In this document: positions 41,122 to 51,479 of the stretch, piece by piece
Position numbering within the stretch: the stretch's first letter is position 1
Layout: each line of letters starts with the position of its first letter
Assembly (NCBI GenBank): GCA_030680415.1
Contig: JAUXVE010000009.1
Location: forward strand, 1-64,000
Reading direction: 5' to 3'
From: Rubrivivax sp.
GTDB lineage: Bacteria > Pseudomonadota > Gammaproteobacteria > Burkholderiales > Burkholderiaceae_C
Length of the DNA stretch: 64,000 nucleotides
Position numbers and translations under genes: made by a program
The notes under the pieces: model-generated
Database searches by the model: none
Told to the model about the DNA's origin: nothing
The model's input: only the letters and a program-made list of their open reading frames with translations

Positions 41122-42714
41122 ATGTCGACGCTCGACTGGTTCGTCATCGTCGTCTACCTCGCGGGCACGCTGGGCCTGAGCGCCTGGCTGGCGCGCATGC
41201 AGCAGACGCCGGCCGACTACTACGTGGGAGGCCGCACGCTGCCGTGGTGGGCGCTGGCGCTGTCGATGCTGGCCACGCAGTCGTCGGCGAATTCCTTCCT
41301 CGGCATCCCGGCCTTCGTGGCGCTGGTGCCCGGCGGCGGATTGACCTGGCTGCAGTACGAGCTGATGCTGCCGCTGGCCATGGTCCTCATCATGCTGGTG
41401 CTGGTGCCGGTGCTGCGCGGTCTGGCGCTGATCAGCGTCTACGAGTACCTTGAGCGCCGTTTCGACCGCGCCACGCGCCATGTGCTGAGTGCCGTGTTCC
41501 TGCTCTCGCGCGGCCTGGCCACCGGCGTGGCCGTGTACGCCGCGGCGGTGGTGGTGCAGGTGTGCACCGGGCTGCCGCTGGCCTGGTGCATCGTCGGCGT
41601 CGGCGGCATGACGGTGGTCTACGACACCATGGGCGGCATGCGCGCCGTGGTCTGGACCGACGTCATCCAGATGGCCGTGCTGCTGGCCGGCATCGTGGTG
41701 TGCATCGCCTATGCCTGGCAGCTGGCCGGCGGCGGCGCGGCGATCCTGGCCGCGCACGACCCGGCAAGGCTGGCCGCGGTGGAATGGGCGCACGGCGTGG
41801 GCGACGGCGCTCGCGCGCCGCTGTGGGGTTTCGTCGTCGGTGGGCTGGTGCTCTATGTCGCCTATTACGGTGTCGACCAGAGCCAGGTGCAGCGCCAGCT
41901 GGCCGCCCCCGACGTGAAGAGCGCGCAGCGCGCACTGCTGCTCAACGGGCTGGCGCGGTTTCCGCTCACTTTGCTGTACTGCGGCCTCGGGCTGGCGGTC
42001 GGCGCCGTCTACCTGGCGAGCGAGCCGCTGCGCGCTGCGGTGCCGGCGGGGCGGCTGGACTACCTGATGCCGCGCTTCATCGAACTGCACCTGCCCGTCG
42101 GCGTGCGCGGGCTGCTGGTGGCGGCGATCCTGGCCGCCGCGATGTCGAGCCTGGACTCGGCGCTCAACAGCCTGTCGGCGGCCACGCTGCGCGACTTCGT
42201 CGAGCCGCGCCTGGGGCCGCAGGCGCCGGAGTCGCGCCGCCTGCTGGCCTCCAGGCTGGTGACGCTGGGCTGGGGCGTCTTGATCGTCGGCTTCGGACTC
42301 GTCGTCGGCGACCTCGCCAGCAGCGTGGTCGAGGGCATCAACCGCATCGGCGCGCTGTTCTACGGCCCGCTGCTGGCGGCCTTCGGCTGCGGCATCCTCG
42401 ACCGCCGCGCGCGCGGCCCGGGGGTACTGGCGGGCGTGGCCGCAGGCCTCGGCCTCAACGCGGTGCTGGCCTGGGGTCTGGGGCCGCAGCTGTTCTGGAT
42501 GTGGTGGAACGTCACCGGCCTGGTCGCGGCAGTGGCGGTCACGTTGGGGGTCAGCCGCATGCTCGCGCCGCCGACCGCGGCGCAGCTGGACGGCACCACG
42601 CTCGGCGCTGCCGCGCTGCGCCGCGCCTGGGCCGCCGGCCGCCGCTTGTACCTGGGCCTGCTGGGTTACGGCGTGACCATGGCGGCAGTGGCCGTGGCGC
42701 TGGGCGTGCGCTGA
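41122..42714 (+). CDS. Sodium:solute symporter family transporter
   Basis: SSS family: DYYVGGRTLPWWALALSMLATQSSANSFLGIPAF...; about 13 hydrophobic segments. Confidence 0.9.
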   Translation: MSTLDWFVIVVYLAGTLGLSAWLARMQQTPADYYVGGRTLPWWALALSMLATQSSANSFLGIPAFVALVPGGGLTWLQYELMLPLAMVLIMLVLVPVLRGLALISVYEYLERRFDRATRHVLSAVFLLSRGLATGVAVYAAAVVVQVCTGLPLAWCIVGVGGMTVVYDTMGGMRAVVWTDVIQMAVLLAGIVVCIAYAWQLAGGGAAILAAHDPARLAAVEWAHGVGDGARAPLWGFVVGGLVLYVAYYGVDQSQVQRQLAAPDVKSAQRALLLNGLARFPLTLLYCGLGLAVGAVYLASEPLRAAVPAGRLDYLMPRFIELHLPVGVRGLLVAAILAAAMSSLDSALNSLSAATLRDFVEPRLGPQAPESRRLLASRLVTLGWGVLIVGFGLVVGDLASSVVEGINRIGALFYGPLLAAFGCGILDRRARGPGVLAGVAAGLGLNAVLAWGLGPQLFWMWWNVTGLVAAVAVTLGVSRMLAPPTAAQLDGTTLGAAALRRAWAAGRRLYLGLLGYGVTMAAVAVALGVR

Positions 42715-42738
42715 GACAATCGAAACGGAAGTGCACAC

Positions 42739-44115
42739 ATGTCATTGCGACAGTTCATCTCGGCGCGGCGCCTGCTGCGCGCGCTCGGTTCCGTCAAGAG
42801 CGGCATCGAATACAGCTGGACCGAGGCCGCGCGTCTGCTCGGCCTGCACGAAGACCTGTACACGCACCCGCTGCACCGCGACCTGACGCGGCCGGTGACG
42901 GTGGTGCTGATCGGCGCCGGGCACCGCGGCTCGATCTACGCCGACTTCGCGGACAAGAACCCGAAGGAGATGAAGATCGTCGGCGTCGCCGATGCCAACC
43001 CGCAACGTGTGCAGCGCATCGCCAATGCACACCACGTGCCGGCGCGGCACTGCTATGCCAACTGGGAGTCGGTATTCGACGTGCCGCGCCTGGCCGACGC
43101 GGTGATCGTCGCCACCCCCGACCAGGTGCATACGGCGCCCTGCCTGCGCGCGCTGGCGCTGGGCTACGACGTGCTGCTGGAAAAGCCCATCGCCCCCACC
43201 GAGGTCGAATGCCGGCAGATCCTGGCTGCCGCGCGGGCCAGCAAGCGCATCGTCGGCGTCTGCCACGTGCTGCGCTACACGCCCTACTTCCGCGAGCTCA
43301 AGGAGATCCTCGACGCCGGCATGATCGGCCAGATCATCAGCGTGCAGCACATGGAGCCCATCGAACACACGCACATGAGCCATTCCTACGTGCGCGGCGC
43401 CTGGCGCAACAGCAAGACGGCCACCCCCATCATCCTGGCCAAGAGCTGCCACGACACCGACATCATCCGCTGGCTGGTCGGCGGCCACGCGCAGGAGGTG
43501 CACTGCTTCGGCAACCTGAAGTGGTTCAAGCAGGCCAACGCCCCCGAAGGCAGCACCGAGCGCTGCACCGACGGCTGCCTGGTCGAAGGCGAGTGCCCGT
43601 ACTCGGCGCTGCAGATCTACTACCGCGACCGCAAGCGGCTGTACGTGTTCGACCTGCCCGACGAGCAGACGAACTGGGACGCGCTCATCATGCAGGGGCT
43701 GAAGACCACCGACTACGGCCGCTGCGTCTACCGCATGGACAACGACCAGCCCGACCACCTGACGGTCAACATCCTGTTCCACAACGGCGTCACCGCGGGC
43801 TTCTCGATGGAGGCCTTCGTCTCCTACGAGGGCCGGCGCACGCGCATCATGGGCTCGATGGGCGACATCGTGGGCAACATGGAGAGCTTCACGCTGACCA
43901 CCTTCAAGGGCGGCCAGCGCCGCAGCTGGAGCCTGAAGACCGACGCCCACGGCGGCGGCGACCACCGCATGGTCGCCGACTGGGTGCAGGCCGTGGGCCA
44001 GCAGAACCCGACGCTGCTGAGCTCGCCGATCGAGGACTCGGTGGAAAGCCACCTCATGGCCTTCGCGGCCGAGAAGAGCCGGCTCAGCCGGACGATCGAG
44101 GCCGTGGTCGTCTGA
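42739..44115 (+). CDS. Gfo/Idh/MocA family oxidoreductase
   Basis: VTVVLIGAGHRGSIYADFA...VIVATPDQVHTAPCLRALALGYDVLLEKPIAPT. Confidence 0.9.
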   Translation: MSLRQFISARRLLRALGSVKSGIEYSWTEAARLLGLHEDLYTHPLHRDLTRPVTVVLIGAGHRGSIYADFADKNPKEMKIVGVADANPQRVQRIANAHHVPARHCYANWESVFDVPRLADAVIVATPDQVHTAPCLRALALGYDVLLEKPIAPTEVECRQILAAARASKRIVGVCHVLRYTPYFRELKEILDAGMIGQIISVQHMEPIEHTHMSHSYVRGAWRNSKTATPIILAKSCHDTDIIRWLVGGHAQEVHCFGNLKWFKQANAPEGSTERCTDGCLVEGECPYSALQIYYRDRKRLYVFDLPDEQTNWDALIMQGLKTTDYGRCVYRMDNDQPDHLTVNILFHNGVTAGFSMEAFVSYEGRRTRIMGSMGDIVGNMESFTLTTFKGGQRRSWSLKTDAHGGGDHRMVADWVQAVGQQNPTLLSSPIEDSVESHLMAFAAEKSRLSRTIEAVVV

Positions 44116-44130
44116 GAGGGTGTAGACGAA

Positions 44131-44156
44131 ATCCCGTGCACCCGGGTGCATGGGAT
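44131..44156. terminator. Strong palindrome ATCCCgTGCACCC/GGGTGCAtGGGAT between convergent genes
   Basis: 12 paired positions and one mismatch in the 44116-44227 intergenic gap. Confidence 0.5.
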
Positions 44157-44227
44157 GGCCTCTCAACCTCTGAGCGGGAACCGCCCCGGCACCGCGGGCG
44201 CAGGGTCGTCGCACGCTATCTTCGGGA

Positions 44228-47200
44228 TCAACCGATCTCGACCTGCAAGGTGTTGCGCCCGGGCGCGCAGGCCGCCACGAAGGCCGACCACGCGACCAAG
44301 GCCGCGCCCCTGCGGTAGGCGTTGGCGCGGCGCGTGTATGCGAGAGGCTGGCCGTTGAGCGTGAGCGAGCGCACGCCGCAGCCCGCCGCGCCGACGCGGT
44401 AGTGCAGCACCAGCGCATGCCCGTCCAGATCGGTCTCGACGCGCAGGCCGTCGAGCGCGCTCGGCAGCACCGGGTCGATGACCAGCCGGCCGTGTTCGCG
44501 GTCGATGCCGACGAAGTGCCGCATCACCAGGCCCAGCGCCAGGCCGGGGCCGCTGGAATAGATGCGCCAGCCGCCCTCCAGCGGCACCGTGCCGGCGTTG
44601 ATGCGGGCGTAGTCGCGCAGTGCTTCGTAACGGTCGGGGAAGGCGGCGTCGGAACTCGAGTAGTAGCAGTTGGCCTGGCGCGCGGCGGCACTCGGCACCC
44701 AGTGGCGCAGGCCGATCGGGTGCGCCCGGCACAGCGCGGCGAAGAAGCCCACGGCGTCGCCCACGTGCGCCAGCGTCTCGGCGTAGCGCAGGTGCGCGTG
44801 CATGTACATGACGCCGATCTCGCGGCCGAAGTAGGCGCTGCTCTCGGCGCGCTGGAACAGCGTTTGCGGCCCGCCGCGGTAGGCCATGGGGGCGTCGAAC
44901 AGGCGCGCACCGTCGGCGCCGCTCAGGTGGCGGGCGATCAGCGCCAGTTGCTCGTGCGCCTGCGCCGGCGTGAGCATGTCTTCCAGCACCGCATGCATCA
45001 TCGGCAGCAGGCTGTAGCGCAGGCCCGTGAGGCGGTCGCCGGGGTGCAGCAGCAGCGCCGGCGCTGCGTCTCCTTGCTCTGGAAACAGCGCATAACCGGC
45101 CACCACGCCGTCCTGCACCAGCAGGCGCTGGAAGTCGGCGTGCACACGCGCGGCCTCTTCGGCCAGCGGCTGCGCGTCGGCGGCGCGGCCGCTGCCGCGC
45201 AGCGCCGCGACCAGCGCCACCAGCATCTGGTGGTGCAGCGTCACCGTCCAGGCGCTGCACATGCGTTCGCGCAGCGCCGGGTCGGCCGGCTGCAGCGCGT
45301 CGTTCCAGTCGCCGTGCCAGTAGGCTGCCAGGTGCGTGCCGGCGATGCGGCGCGACGCGATCAATGCCAGTGCGCGCTGCACGTGCTGCCACAGCGCAAA
45401 CACCTCGTCGCTGCCGTGGAAGGGCAGCGGCTCGTCGAGCAGGCCCGCGTCACCCGAGGCCGTGAGGTAGCGCGCCAGGCCCAGCAGCGGCCAGAACACG
45501 ATGTCGCCGTGCGAGTCGCCGGCGCGCAGGTGGCGGTCGCGCTCGAAGAACATGAACCACTGCGGCCAGTCGCCGTCGTCGTTCTGCGCCGCAAAGGTGC
45601 GCAGCAGCAGGTCGCGCACGGGCGCCGTGCGGCCGCAGGCCAGCAGCAGCTCCAGCGGGCCCTGGCAGACGTCGCGCGTGCCCCAGCCGCCCCCCGAGTA
45701 CTGCTCCAGTCCACGCGGTGCCAGGTAGTGCACCAGCGCGTTGTGCAGGTACCAGGGCAGGATGTCGGACAGCCGCGACACGTCGGCGGCGTGCGGCCCG
45801 GGCGCTGCATGCAGGCGCAGCGCCGGCAGCGGCGGCGCTGCCGGCACGGCCGGGCCCGGCACCAGCCGGCCGAAGATGCGCAGCGCGAACGCCGGCGCGG
45901 CCACGGCCTCGATGCAGACGTAGGGCTGGCCATGCGGGCGGCCGTCGGCAAACAGCGCTTCGTCGCCGGCGACGCGGGCAAAACGGCTGTCCGCTGCCGG
46001 CTCGATGACGAAGCCGCCGTGCGGGAAGCGCTGCGCGAGCTCGCTGCCGGGCGGCGGCGTGAGCAGGACGCCGTCGCCGTCACTGCGCCAGCACGCCGCG
46101 CCGCCGCCGCTGCCGTCGTCGCCGCCGAGCGCCACGTGGTGGGTGACGAGCAGGCGCAGGGACCCGCCGCTCGTCACGTCCACCGCCAGCTCCAGCGCCT
46201 GCGGTGCATGCAGCGCGAGACTGCGCACGGCAAAGCTGCCGCCGCGATGCTTGTAGATCCAGCAGCAGCCGTCGGGCCGCATCTCGAACGCCGAGGGCAG
46301 GCCGAGCTGCTGCCATACGCCGTCGAGGTGGACGAAAACGCGCTGGCCTTGTGAACGGAACTGCCCCAGGTAGCCGTGCACCGTGGACAGGAGGCGGTTG
46401 ATGCTGACGTGTCCCTGCGTGACCATGGAATGGAAGACGCCGCCCATCCACACCGTGGAGGTCAGCGAGGTCTCGTCCGGCGTCAGGTGCCTGCCGGTGC
46501 GCAGGATGTGACCGTGCGGGCGCAGCACCTGTCCCTCCTTGGCGCGCATCACGACATGGCAGGCGTCGCTGGTGAAGAAGGACAGCAGCGCCTCGCCGTC
46601 GTGTTCTTCGTGCCGGCGCGCGCTGCCGAAGAGGGCATCGATCTCGGCGGCGTCGAGATCCAGCGTGGCCAGCCAGGGTGCGGCGCTGAACAGCGTGGCG
46701 GCCGGCGCGATGCCTGGCGTCACGGGCGCGCTGGCCGCCGCCGACGCTTCGGGCAGGGCCAGCGTGGCGTCGACGAACGCCAGGTCGGCGTCGCCGCTGG
46801 CGGCTGGGTGGTCGGCTTCGACGCGACCGAAGAATCCGAGCCTGGCGGTCTCACCCGGCTGCAGCGTGAGCGGTGCGTCCTGCACCGCGATCATCGCGTG
46901 CTCGTGCTGCAGGCGCTGTGCCGGCAGGCCTTGCAGCAGGCCGGCCGGCGCCGCACCGGAGCGCGCGGCCAAGCCCAGCACCTGCAGCGCATCGGTGGCA
47001 AATGCCACGCCGCGGCGCAGGGAACCCAGCACCGCCCAGGGGTGGCGCCCGCCGAGGCCGCCCACGGCAAGGTTCTGCCGCGCCGCCACCACGCAGCCGC
47101 GCTCGGCGTGCTGCAGCGGCGTGAGGTCGATGTAGTGGCTGACGTAGTGTTCGTTCAGGCGCACCGCTGCGTAGGCGCTGAGTGCGATGTCCTGCACCAG

Positions 47201-47590
47201 CACGAGGTCGATCACCTGTGCCTGGGCGTCGTCGTTCTCCACTTGCACATGCCAGAACCAGGCCGCGGCGCCCTGCGCGAGCCTGAGCGTGAGCAGCCAG
47301 CGCAGCCCGTGCGCGCTGCCCGCGGCCGCATAGCCGGCGTCGGCCGTGTCGCCGAAGTGCAGCCGCGACCCGCTCGCCGGCCCGAGCAGCGGCACGAGTT
47401 GAACGCCGCCAGCGCCATGCCGCCGCAGCCACAGGTTGGCGGGCGCGCCCTCGACTTCATTGCCGACGAACAGGTTCAGCAGGTCTGCGCCGCGACCCAG
47501 GCGGCGCATCGAGCCGTTGGCGTTGATCTCGCACCACAGGCCCGACGGGCTGCGCAGCGTGCATGCGTGCTTGGCACGGCGGCTGATCAT
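44228..47590 (-). CDS. GH94-like glycoside phosphorylase, possibly 1,2-beta-oligoglucan phosphorylase
   Basis: VLVQDIALSAYAAVRLNEHYVSHYIDLTPLQH; GGGWGTRDVCQGPLELLL; HGDWNDALQ; YFGREIGVMYMHAH. Confidence 0.72.
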   Translation of the reverse strand: MISRRAKHACTLRSPSGLWCEINANGSMRRLGRGADLLNLFVGNEVEGAPANLWLRRHGAGGVQLVPLLGPASGSRLHFGDTADAGYAAAGSAHGLRWLLTLRLAQGAAAWFWHVQVENDDAQAQVIDLVLVQDIALSAYAAVRLNEHYVSHYIDLTPLQHAERGCVVAARQNLAVGGLGGRHPWAVLGSLRRGVAFATDALQVLGLAARSGAAPAGLLQGLPAQRLQHEHAMIAVQDAPLTLQPGETARLGFFGRVEADHPAASGDADLAFVDATLALPEASAAASAPVTPGIAPAATLFSAAPWLATLDLDAAEIDALFGSARRHEEHDGEALLSFFTSDACHVVMRAKEGQVLRPHGHILRTGRHLTPDETSLTSTVWMGGVFHSMVTQGHVSINRLLSTVHGYLGQFRSQGQRVFVHLDGVWQQLGLPSAFEMRPDGCCWIYKHRGGSFAVRSLALHAPQALELAVDVTSGGSLRLLVTHHVALGGDDGSGGGAACWRSDGDGVLLTPPPGSELAQRFPHGGFVIEPAADSRFARVAGDEALFADGRPHGQPYVCIEAVAAPAFALRIFGRLVPGPAVPAAPPLPALRLHAAPGPHAADVSRLSDILPWYLHNALVHYLAPRGLEQYSGGGWGTRDVCQGPLELLLACGRTAPVRDLLLRTFAAQNDDGDWPQWFMFFERDRHLRAGDSHGDIVFWPLLGLARYLTASGDAGLLDEPLPFHGSDEVFALWQHVQRALALIASRRIAGTHLAAYWHGDWNDALQPADPALRERMCSAWTVTLHHQMLVALVAALRGSGRAADAQPLAEEAARVHADFQRLLVQDGVVAGYALFPEQGDAAPALLLHPGDRLTGLRYSLLPMMHAVLEDMLTPAQAHEQLALIARHLSGADGARLFDAPMAYRGGPQTLFQRAESSAYFGREIGVMYMHAHLRYAETLAHVGDAVGFFAALCRAHPIGLRHWVPSAAARQANCYYSSSDAAFPDRYEALRDYARINAGTVPLEGGWRIYSSGPGLALGLVMRHFVGIDREHGRLVIDPVLPSALDGLRVETDLDGHALVLHYRVGAAGCGVRSLTLNGQPLAYTRRANAYRRGAALVAWSAFVAACAPGRNTLQVEIG

Positions 47591-50500
47591 CGCGGGCGTC
47601 CCGGTGCCGCCGCGGCGGGGTCGGCGAGCAAGTGCACCAGCGCGGGTGCCGGCGGCAGCGGCAGTTCACGCCCTTGCCAGGCCAGCGCCTGCCCCTGGTG
47701 CCAGGCACGAGGCAGCGGCAGGCCCTTCGGCCAGGCCAGGCGCAAAGCGGCCGGGGCCGCCAGTGCCCGCGGCAACTGCAGCGTCCAGCCACCTCTGGCA
47801 GGCTGCAGGCTGTACTCGAGCCGTCCATGCGAGGTGGACAGGCCGCGCACCGCGACGCCATGTGCCAGCCACTCGGGCTTGAAGCCGGCACCGATGACCA
47901 GCGTGTCGTCGGCCTCGCGCTCGTAGGCGAAGAGGTCGAGCGCCGAGCGGATGTAGTCCGACGACACCCAGGCGTGCGGCATGTCGCCCAGGAACCTGAG
48001 GTCGCGCAGGCCGGGCAGCACGACCTCGGCCCATTGGTTCCAGCCCGGCGGGCGTTGATCGGCGAAGAAGAAGCGCAGCAGCGCGTGCGCGCGTTCGGCC
48101 TGCCCCAGCCGCACCAGCGTGCCCACGGTGCGCAGTTCGTAGGGTGTGTAGTCCTTCCAGGCGCGCCGGCCTTCGGCGCGCTGCTGCGCGAACTGCCAAT
48201 AGCGTTCGAAGGTGGCCGCCAGCAAGTCCGGTGGCACGGCGGCCTGTGCCGGGTTCAGCGCCATGGTGGTCGACGTGGCGTCGAAGTCGCCGCGATCGGC
48301 GGCGCCGGCGATGAACCCGATGCCGTGAAACGCGGCGGTGGCCGTGATCGACGCCGACAGTTCGCGCTCGAACGCGTCGCGCCAGCCGGCCCACAGGGCA
48401 GCCTGCGGTTCGTGGCCCAGCGCGCGTGCGATGAGCACCGCGTCCTTGTATCCGCGCAGGCCCCAGAAGTCGTCCCAGTAGGAATAGGCCGGCTTGTCGG
48501 CGTAACCCTCGTGGCTGATCGAAGGCGGCAGCAGACCGAACAGGTGCGCGCGCTGCGGCGTGCGGTTGGCGGCCGTGCGCTCGCTCTGGCGCAGGCCCTC
48601 CTGGTAGGCCACCACGCGCTGCACGCGCAGCCAGTGGCGGGCGAGCCAGGCGGTGTCGCGGGTGTGGCGCCACAGCTCGGCCACTGCGTAGAGGTACTGG
48701 CCGTGGCTGTCGTTCTCGGCCACCGGGTCGGCGCCGCGAGCGTCGACGCAGCAGGGAACCTTGCCCGACTCGAAGATGTGGCCGGCGTACCAGTCGGTGA
48801 ACTGGCGCGCGGCGTCGATCTCGCCCAGCCGTACCAGGCCGGCGACCATCATCGCGCCGTCGCGCACCCACGACCGTGCGTAGGAACGCGTGCCGGGCTG
48901 CAGCGCCGGGCCGTCGCGCGACATCAGGATGTGAGCCAGCGAAGTGCGCAGCGTGTCGACGAGGGGCAAGGCGTCGGGCGGCACGTCGAGCGCGACGCGG
49001 TGCAGGCGCTGGCGCCAGTGGGCGGCGGCGGCGTCGAAGCGGGCGTCGAGCGTGGCGCGTGTGACAGCGGCAGAGGCTGCCCCTGAACCCGGCAGTCCCA
49101 GCGGCGCGACCCAGCCGAAGACATGGCTGCCACCGGGAGGCAGCGTGACGCTGAACTGCAGCGCTGCGGAGGCGTGGCGCTGCGGGTCGCGCAGCGTGGC
49201 CAGCGCCGGTGCAGCCAGCAGGGTGTCGAGCCCGATGCCACCGTCGAGAGGCAAGGCGGTGACGCGCTGCGGCGCGGCCGTGGCGCGCAGCGTCCTGCCG
49301 TTCACCGCCAGCCTCTCGCTCTGCCAGCGCAGCGTGTCGATGGCGCTGGCGCCGCCCGGCGTGGCCAGGAACTGCTGCGGCGGGTTGACCTGCCAGGGCC
49401 GCACCGCGAGCACCAGCGTAACGCGGCGCGCCGCGGCACCGGTGTTGCGCAGCACGTAGCGCGCCAGCACTTCGGGGGCGCCGCGCGGGCCGTCGGCCGC
49501 GGCCTCGATCTCCAGCGTGAAGGCGGCGTGGCGCCAGCGCACCAGCGGCAGAGGCAATGAGCGATCGCGCAGGCTCTGCGTCACTTCGACGTCGGCCCAG
49601 CCCAGCGGCGCACCACCGTCGACGCGCACCGCCGGCTCGACGCTGAAGCCGCCGCGGCCGACTTCGATGGCGCCGTCTTCGCTCATCAGCGCCGAGCGCG
49701 CGCCGCCGCCGTCGACCCCCACCAGTGCCCAGTAGTTCTGCTCGCCGACGAAGGCCCGCGGCAGCTGTCCGCGCGGTGCGTCGGCGGCCAGGCTGGCGAG
49801 CACCGCGTTCAGTGTCGGCCACTGCTCGGCGCTGCGCAGTTCGACCGTGGGCCGCCCCATGCTGCGCCGCCGCTGCACGCGCAGGTGGCGGGCTTCGCTC
49901 TCGGGCAGGAACAGCGCGTCCAGGCCACCGTCGCTGCCGCGCAGGCGGCGCAGCGCGCGCCAGTGTCGGCCGTCGCTGGAACCCAGCACGTCGTAGTCGA
50001 TATCGCGCACGCCGTCGGGCCAGCGCAGCGCCAGGCCGTTGAATTCACGCACCCGGCCGAGGTCAATGTCGGTCGTGCGTGCGTCATGGCGGACCTGCGG
50101 TGCGGGCCAGGCCGCCGGGTCGGGCTGGCGCTCCTGCAGCGTCAGCCGCGCCACGCACAGCGAGCTGCGGCCGCCGCCGCGGCCGGCGGCGACGACGAAT
50201 TCGACGAACTGCGTTTCGCGCAGCGTGCGGTCGGCCGCCGGGCCCCAGGCGAAGTCGATGTGGCGGCGGCGGATTTTCAGCTCGGTGAGCCGGCCCGGCA
50301 ACGCAAGATCGGGGCGGTTCATCCACCAGACGTTGTCGCCGCCGGCGTCGACGAGCTTGAACTGGATGTCGTTGGTGGCGCCGCCGCCCTTCAGCCGCGC
50401 CACGAGGTCGAAGTGCTCCGGCCAGGCAACGGGCAGCGCGCGCCGCATCACCGCGTAGCCGGAGACGCCGGCATAGTCGACGTCCAGGCACAGGCTGCCG

Positions 50501-50664
50501 TCGCTATCGCGTCGCAGCGCGGCGCGTACCTGGTCCGACGCCGTGGCCTGCCAGGCGCCCGCACCACGGAAGTCGTCGAGCACCTCGTGGCGCAACGGCG
50601 CTGCCTGCGTCACCTGTACCAGCAGCGCCCACGGCAGCCACAGTGCAGCGAACCACCTCGTCAC
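47587..50664 (-). CDS. Secreted protein with discoidin (F5/8 C)-like N-terminal region and six-hairpin glycosidase-like C-terminal domain
   Basis: N-terminal hydrophobic signal; FNGLALRWPDGVRDIDYDVLGSSDGRHWRALRRL; SYARSWVRDGAMMVAGLVRLGEIDAARQFTDWYAGHIF; SYWDDFWGLRGYKDAVLIA; GTG start overlaps upstream permease stop. Confidence 0.68.
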   Translation of the reverse strand: MTRWFAALWLPWALLVQVTQAAPLRHEVLDDFRGAGAWQATASDQVRAALRRDSDGSLCLDVDYAGVSGYAVMRRALPVAWPEHFDLVARLKGGGATNDIQFKLVDAGGDNVWWMNRPDLALPGRLTELKIRRRHIDFAWGPAADRTLRETQFVEFVVAAGRGGGRSSLCVARLTLQERQPDPAAWPAPQVRHDARTTDIDLGRVREFNGLALRWPDGVRDIDYDVLGSSDGRHWRALRRLRGSDGGLDALFLPESEARHLRVQRRRSMGRPTVELRSAEQWPTLNAVLASLAADAPRGQLPRAFVGEQNYWALVGVDGGGARSALMSEDGAIEVGRGGFSVEPAVRVDGGAPLGWADVEVTQSLRDRSLPLPLVRWRHAAFTLEIEAAADGPRGAPEVLARYVLRNTGAAARRVTLVLAVRPWQVNPPQQFLATPGGASAIDTLRWQSERLAVNGRTLRATAAPQRVTALPLDGGIGLDTLLAAPALATLRDPQRHASAALQFSVTLPPGGSHVFGWVAPLGLPGSGAASAAVTRATLDARFDAAAAHWRQRLHRVALDVPPDALPLVDTLRTSLAHILMSRDGPALQPGTRSYARSWVRDGAMMVAGLVRLGEIDAARQFTDWYAGHIFESGKVPCCVDARGADPVAENDSHGQYLYAVAELWRHTRDTAWLARHWLRVQRVVAYQEGLRQSERTAANRTPQRAHLFGLLPPSISHEGYADKPAYSYWDDFWGLRGYKDAVLIARALGHEPQAALWAGWRDAFERELSASITATAAFHGIGFIAGAADRGDFDATSTTMALNPAQAAVPPDLLAATFERYWQFAQQRAEGRRAWKDYTPYELRTVGTLVRLGQAERAHALLRFFFADQRPPGWNQWAEVVLPGLRDLRFLGDMPHAWVSSDYIRSALDLFAYEREADDTLVIGAGFKPEWLAHGVAVRGLSTSHGRLEYSLQPARGGWTLQLPRALAAPAALRLAWPKGLPLPRAWHQGQALAWQGRELPLPPAPALVHLLADPAAAAPGRPR

Positions 50665-51479
50665 TTCACGCTGCCCATCAGCAGCCCCTGCATGTAGTAG
50701 CGCTGCAGCGCCAGGAACAGCAGCAGCACCGGCAGCACCGTGATCACCGCGCCGGCCATCATCAGCTCGCTGTCCTGCACGTGTTCGCGCGCCAGCGAGG
50801 CCAGCGCCACCGGCAGCGTGTGCAGGTCGCCGTCGGTGAGCACGATCAGCGGCCACATGAAGTCGTTCCAGCTGCCGAGGAAGGCGAACACCGCCAGCGT
50901 CACCAGCACCGGCTTGAGCACCGGCAGCACGATCGAGAAGAAGATGCGGAACTCGCCCGCGCCGTCCATGCGCGCGGCTTCGATCAGCTCGTCAGGGATG
51001 CTGCGTGCGTACTGGCGCACCAGGAAGATGCCGAAGATGCTGGCCAGCCCCGGCACCAGCACGCCGGCGTAGGTGTTGACCAGGCCCATGCCTTTGAGCA
51101 TCAGGAACAACGGCAGCATCGCCACCTGACCCGGGATCACCAGCGCCGCAATGAGCAGCGCGAACACCTTGTCGCGCCCGGCAAATTTCAACTTGGCGAA
51201 GGCGTAGCCGGCGAGCGCGTTGAGCAGCGTCGAGATCGCGGTGGCGGCCACGGCGAGCACGAGGCTGTTGACGAAGGCGCGGCCGATGCCGCCCTGCGCC
51301 AGCAGCTGTGTGTAGTGCTGCAGCGTCGGCGCGCCGGGCAGCAGCGGCGGCGGGTAGGTGCTGGCCGCGCCGGTGGGCATGAACGACACCGAGACCATCC
51401 AGAACAGCGGGAACACCGCCAGCAGCGCGGCCAGCAGCAGCGCGGCGTTGACGGCCAGCGTGGCGAGCGGCCGCTTCAT
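50661..51479 (-). CDS. Carbohydrate ABC transporter permease (MalG/UgpE type)
   Basis: VNSLVLAVAATAISTLLNALAGYAFAKLKF...EAARMDGAGEFRIFFSIVLPVLKP. Confidence 0.92.
   Translation of the reverse strand: MKRPLATLAVNAALLLAALLAVFPLFWMVSVSFMPTGAASTYPPPLLPGAPTLQHYTQLLAQGGIGRAFVNSLVLAVAATAISTLLNALAGYAFAKLKFAGRDKVFALLIAALVIPGQVAMLPLFLMLKGMGLVNTYAGVLVPGLASIFGIFLVRQYARSIPDELIEAARMDGAGEFRIFFSIVLPVLKPVLVTLAVFAFLGSWNDFMWPLIVLTDGDLHTLPVALASLAREHVQDSELMMAGAVITVLPVLLLFLALQRYYMQGLLMGSVK

Noticed and set aside
44402-46354. 650-aa plus-strand ORF antisense to the GH94-like gene, and similar long antisense ORFs at 46376-47926, 49885-50697, 52248-53810 and 53765-55252
   Set aside because: Typical GC-rich mirror ORFs with H/R/Q/G/A-biased composition and no motifs.
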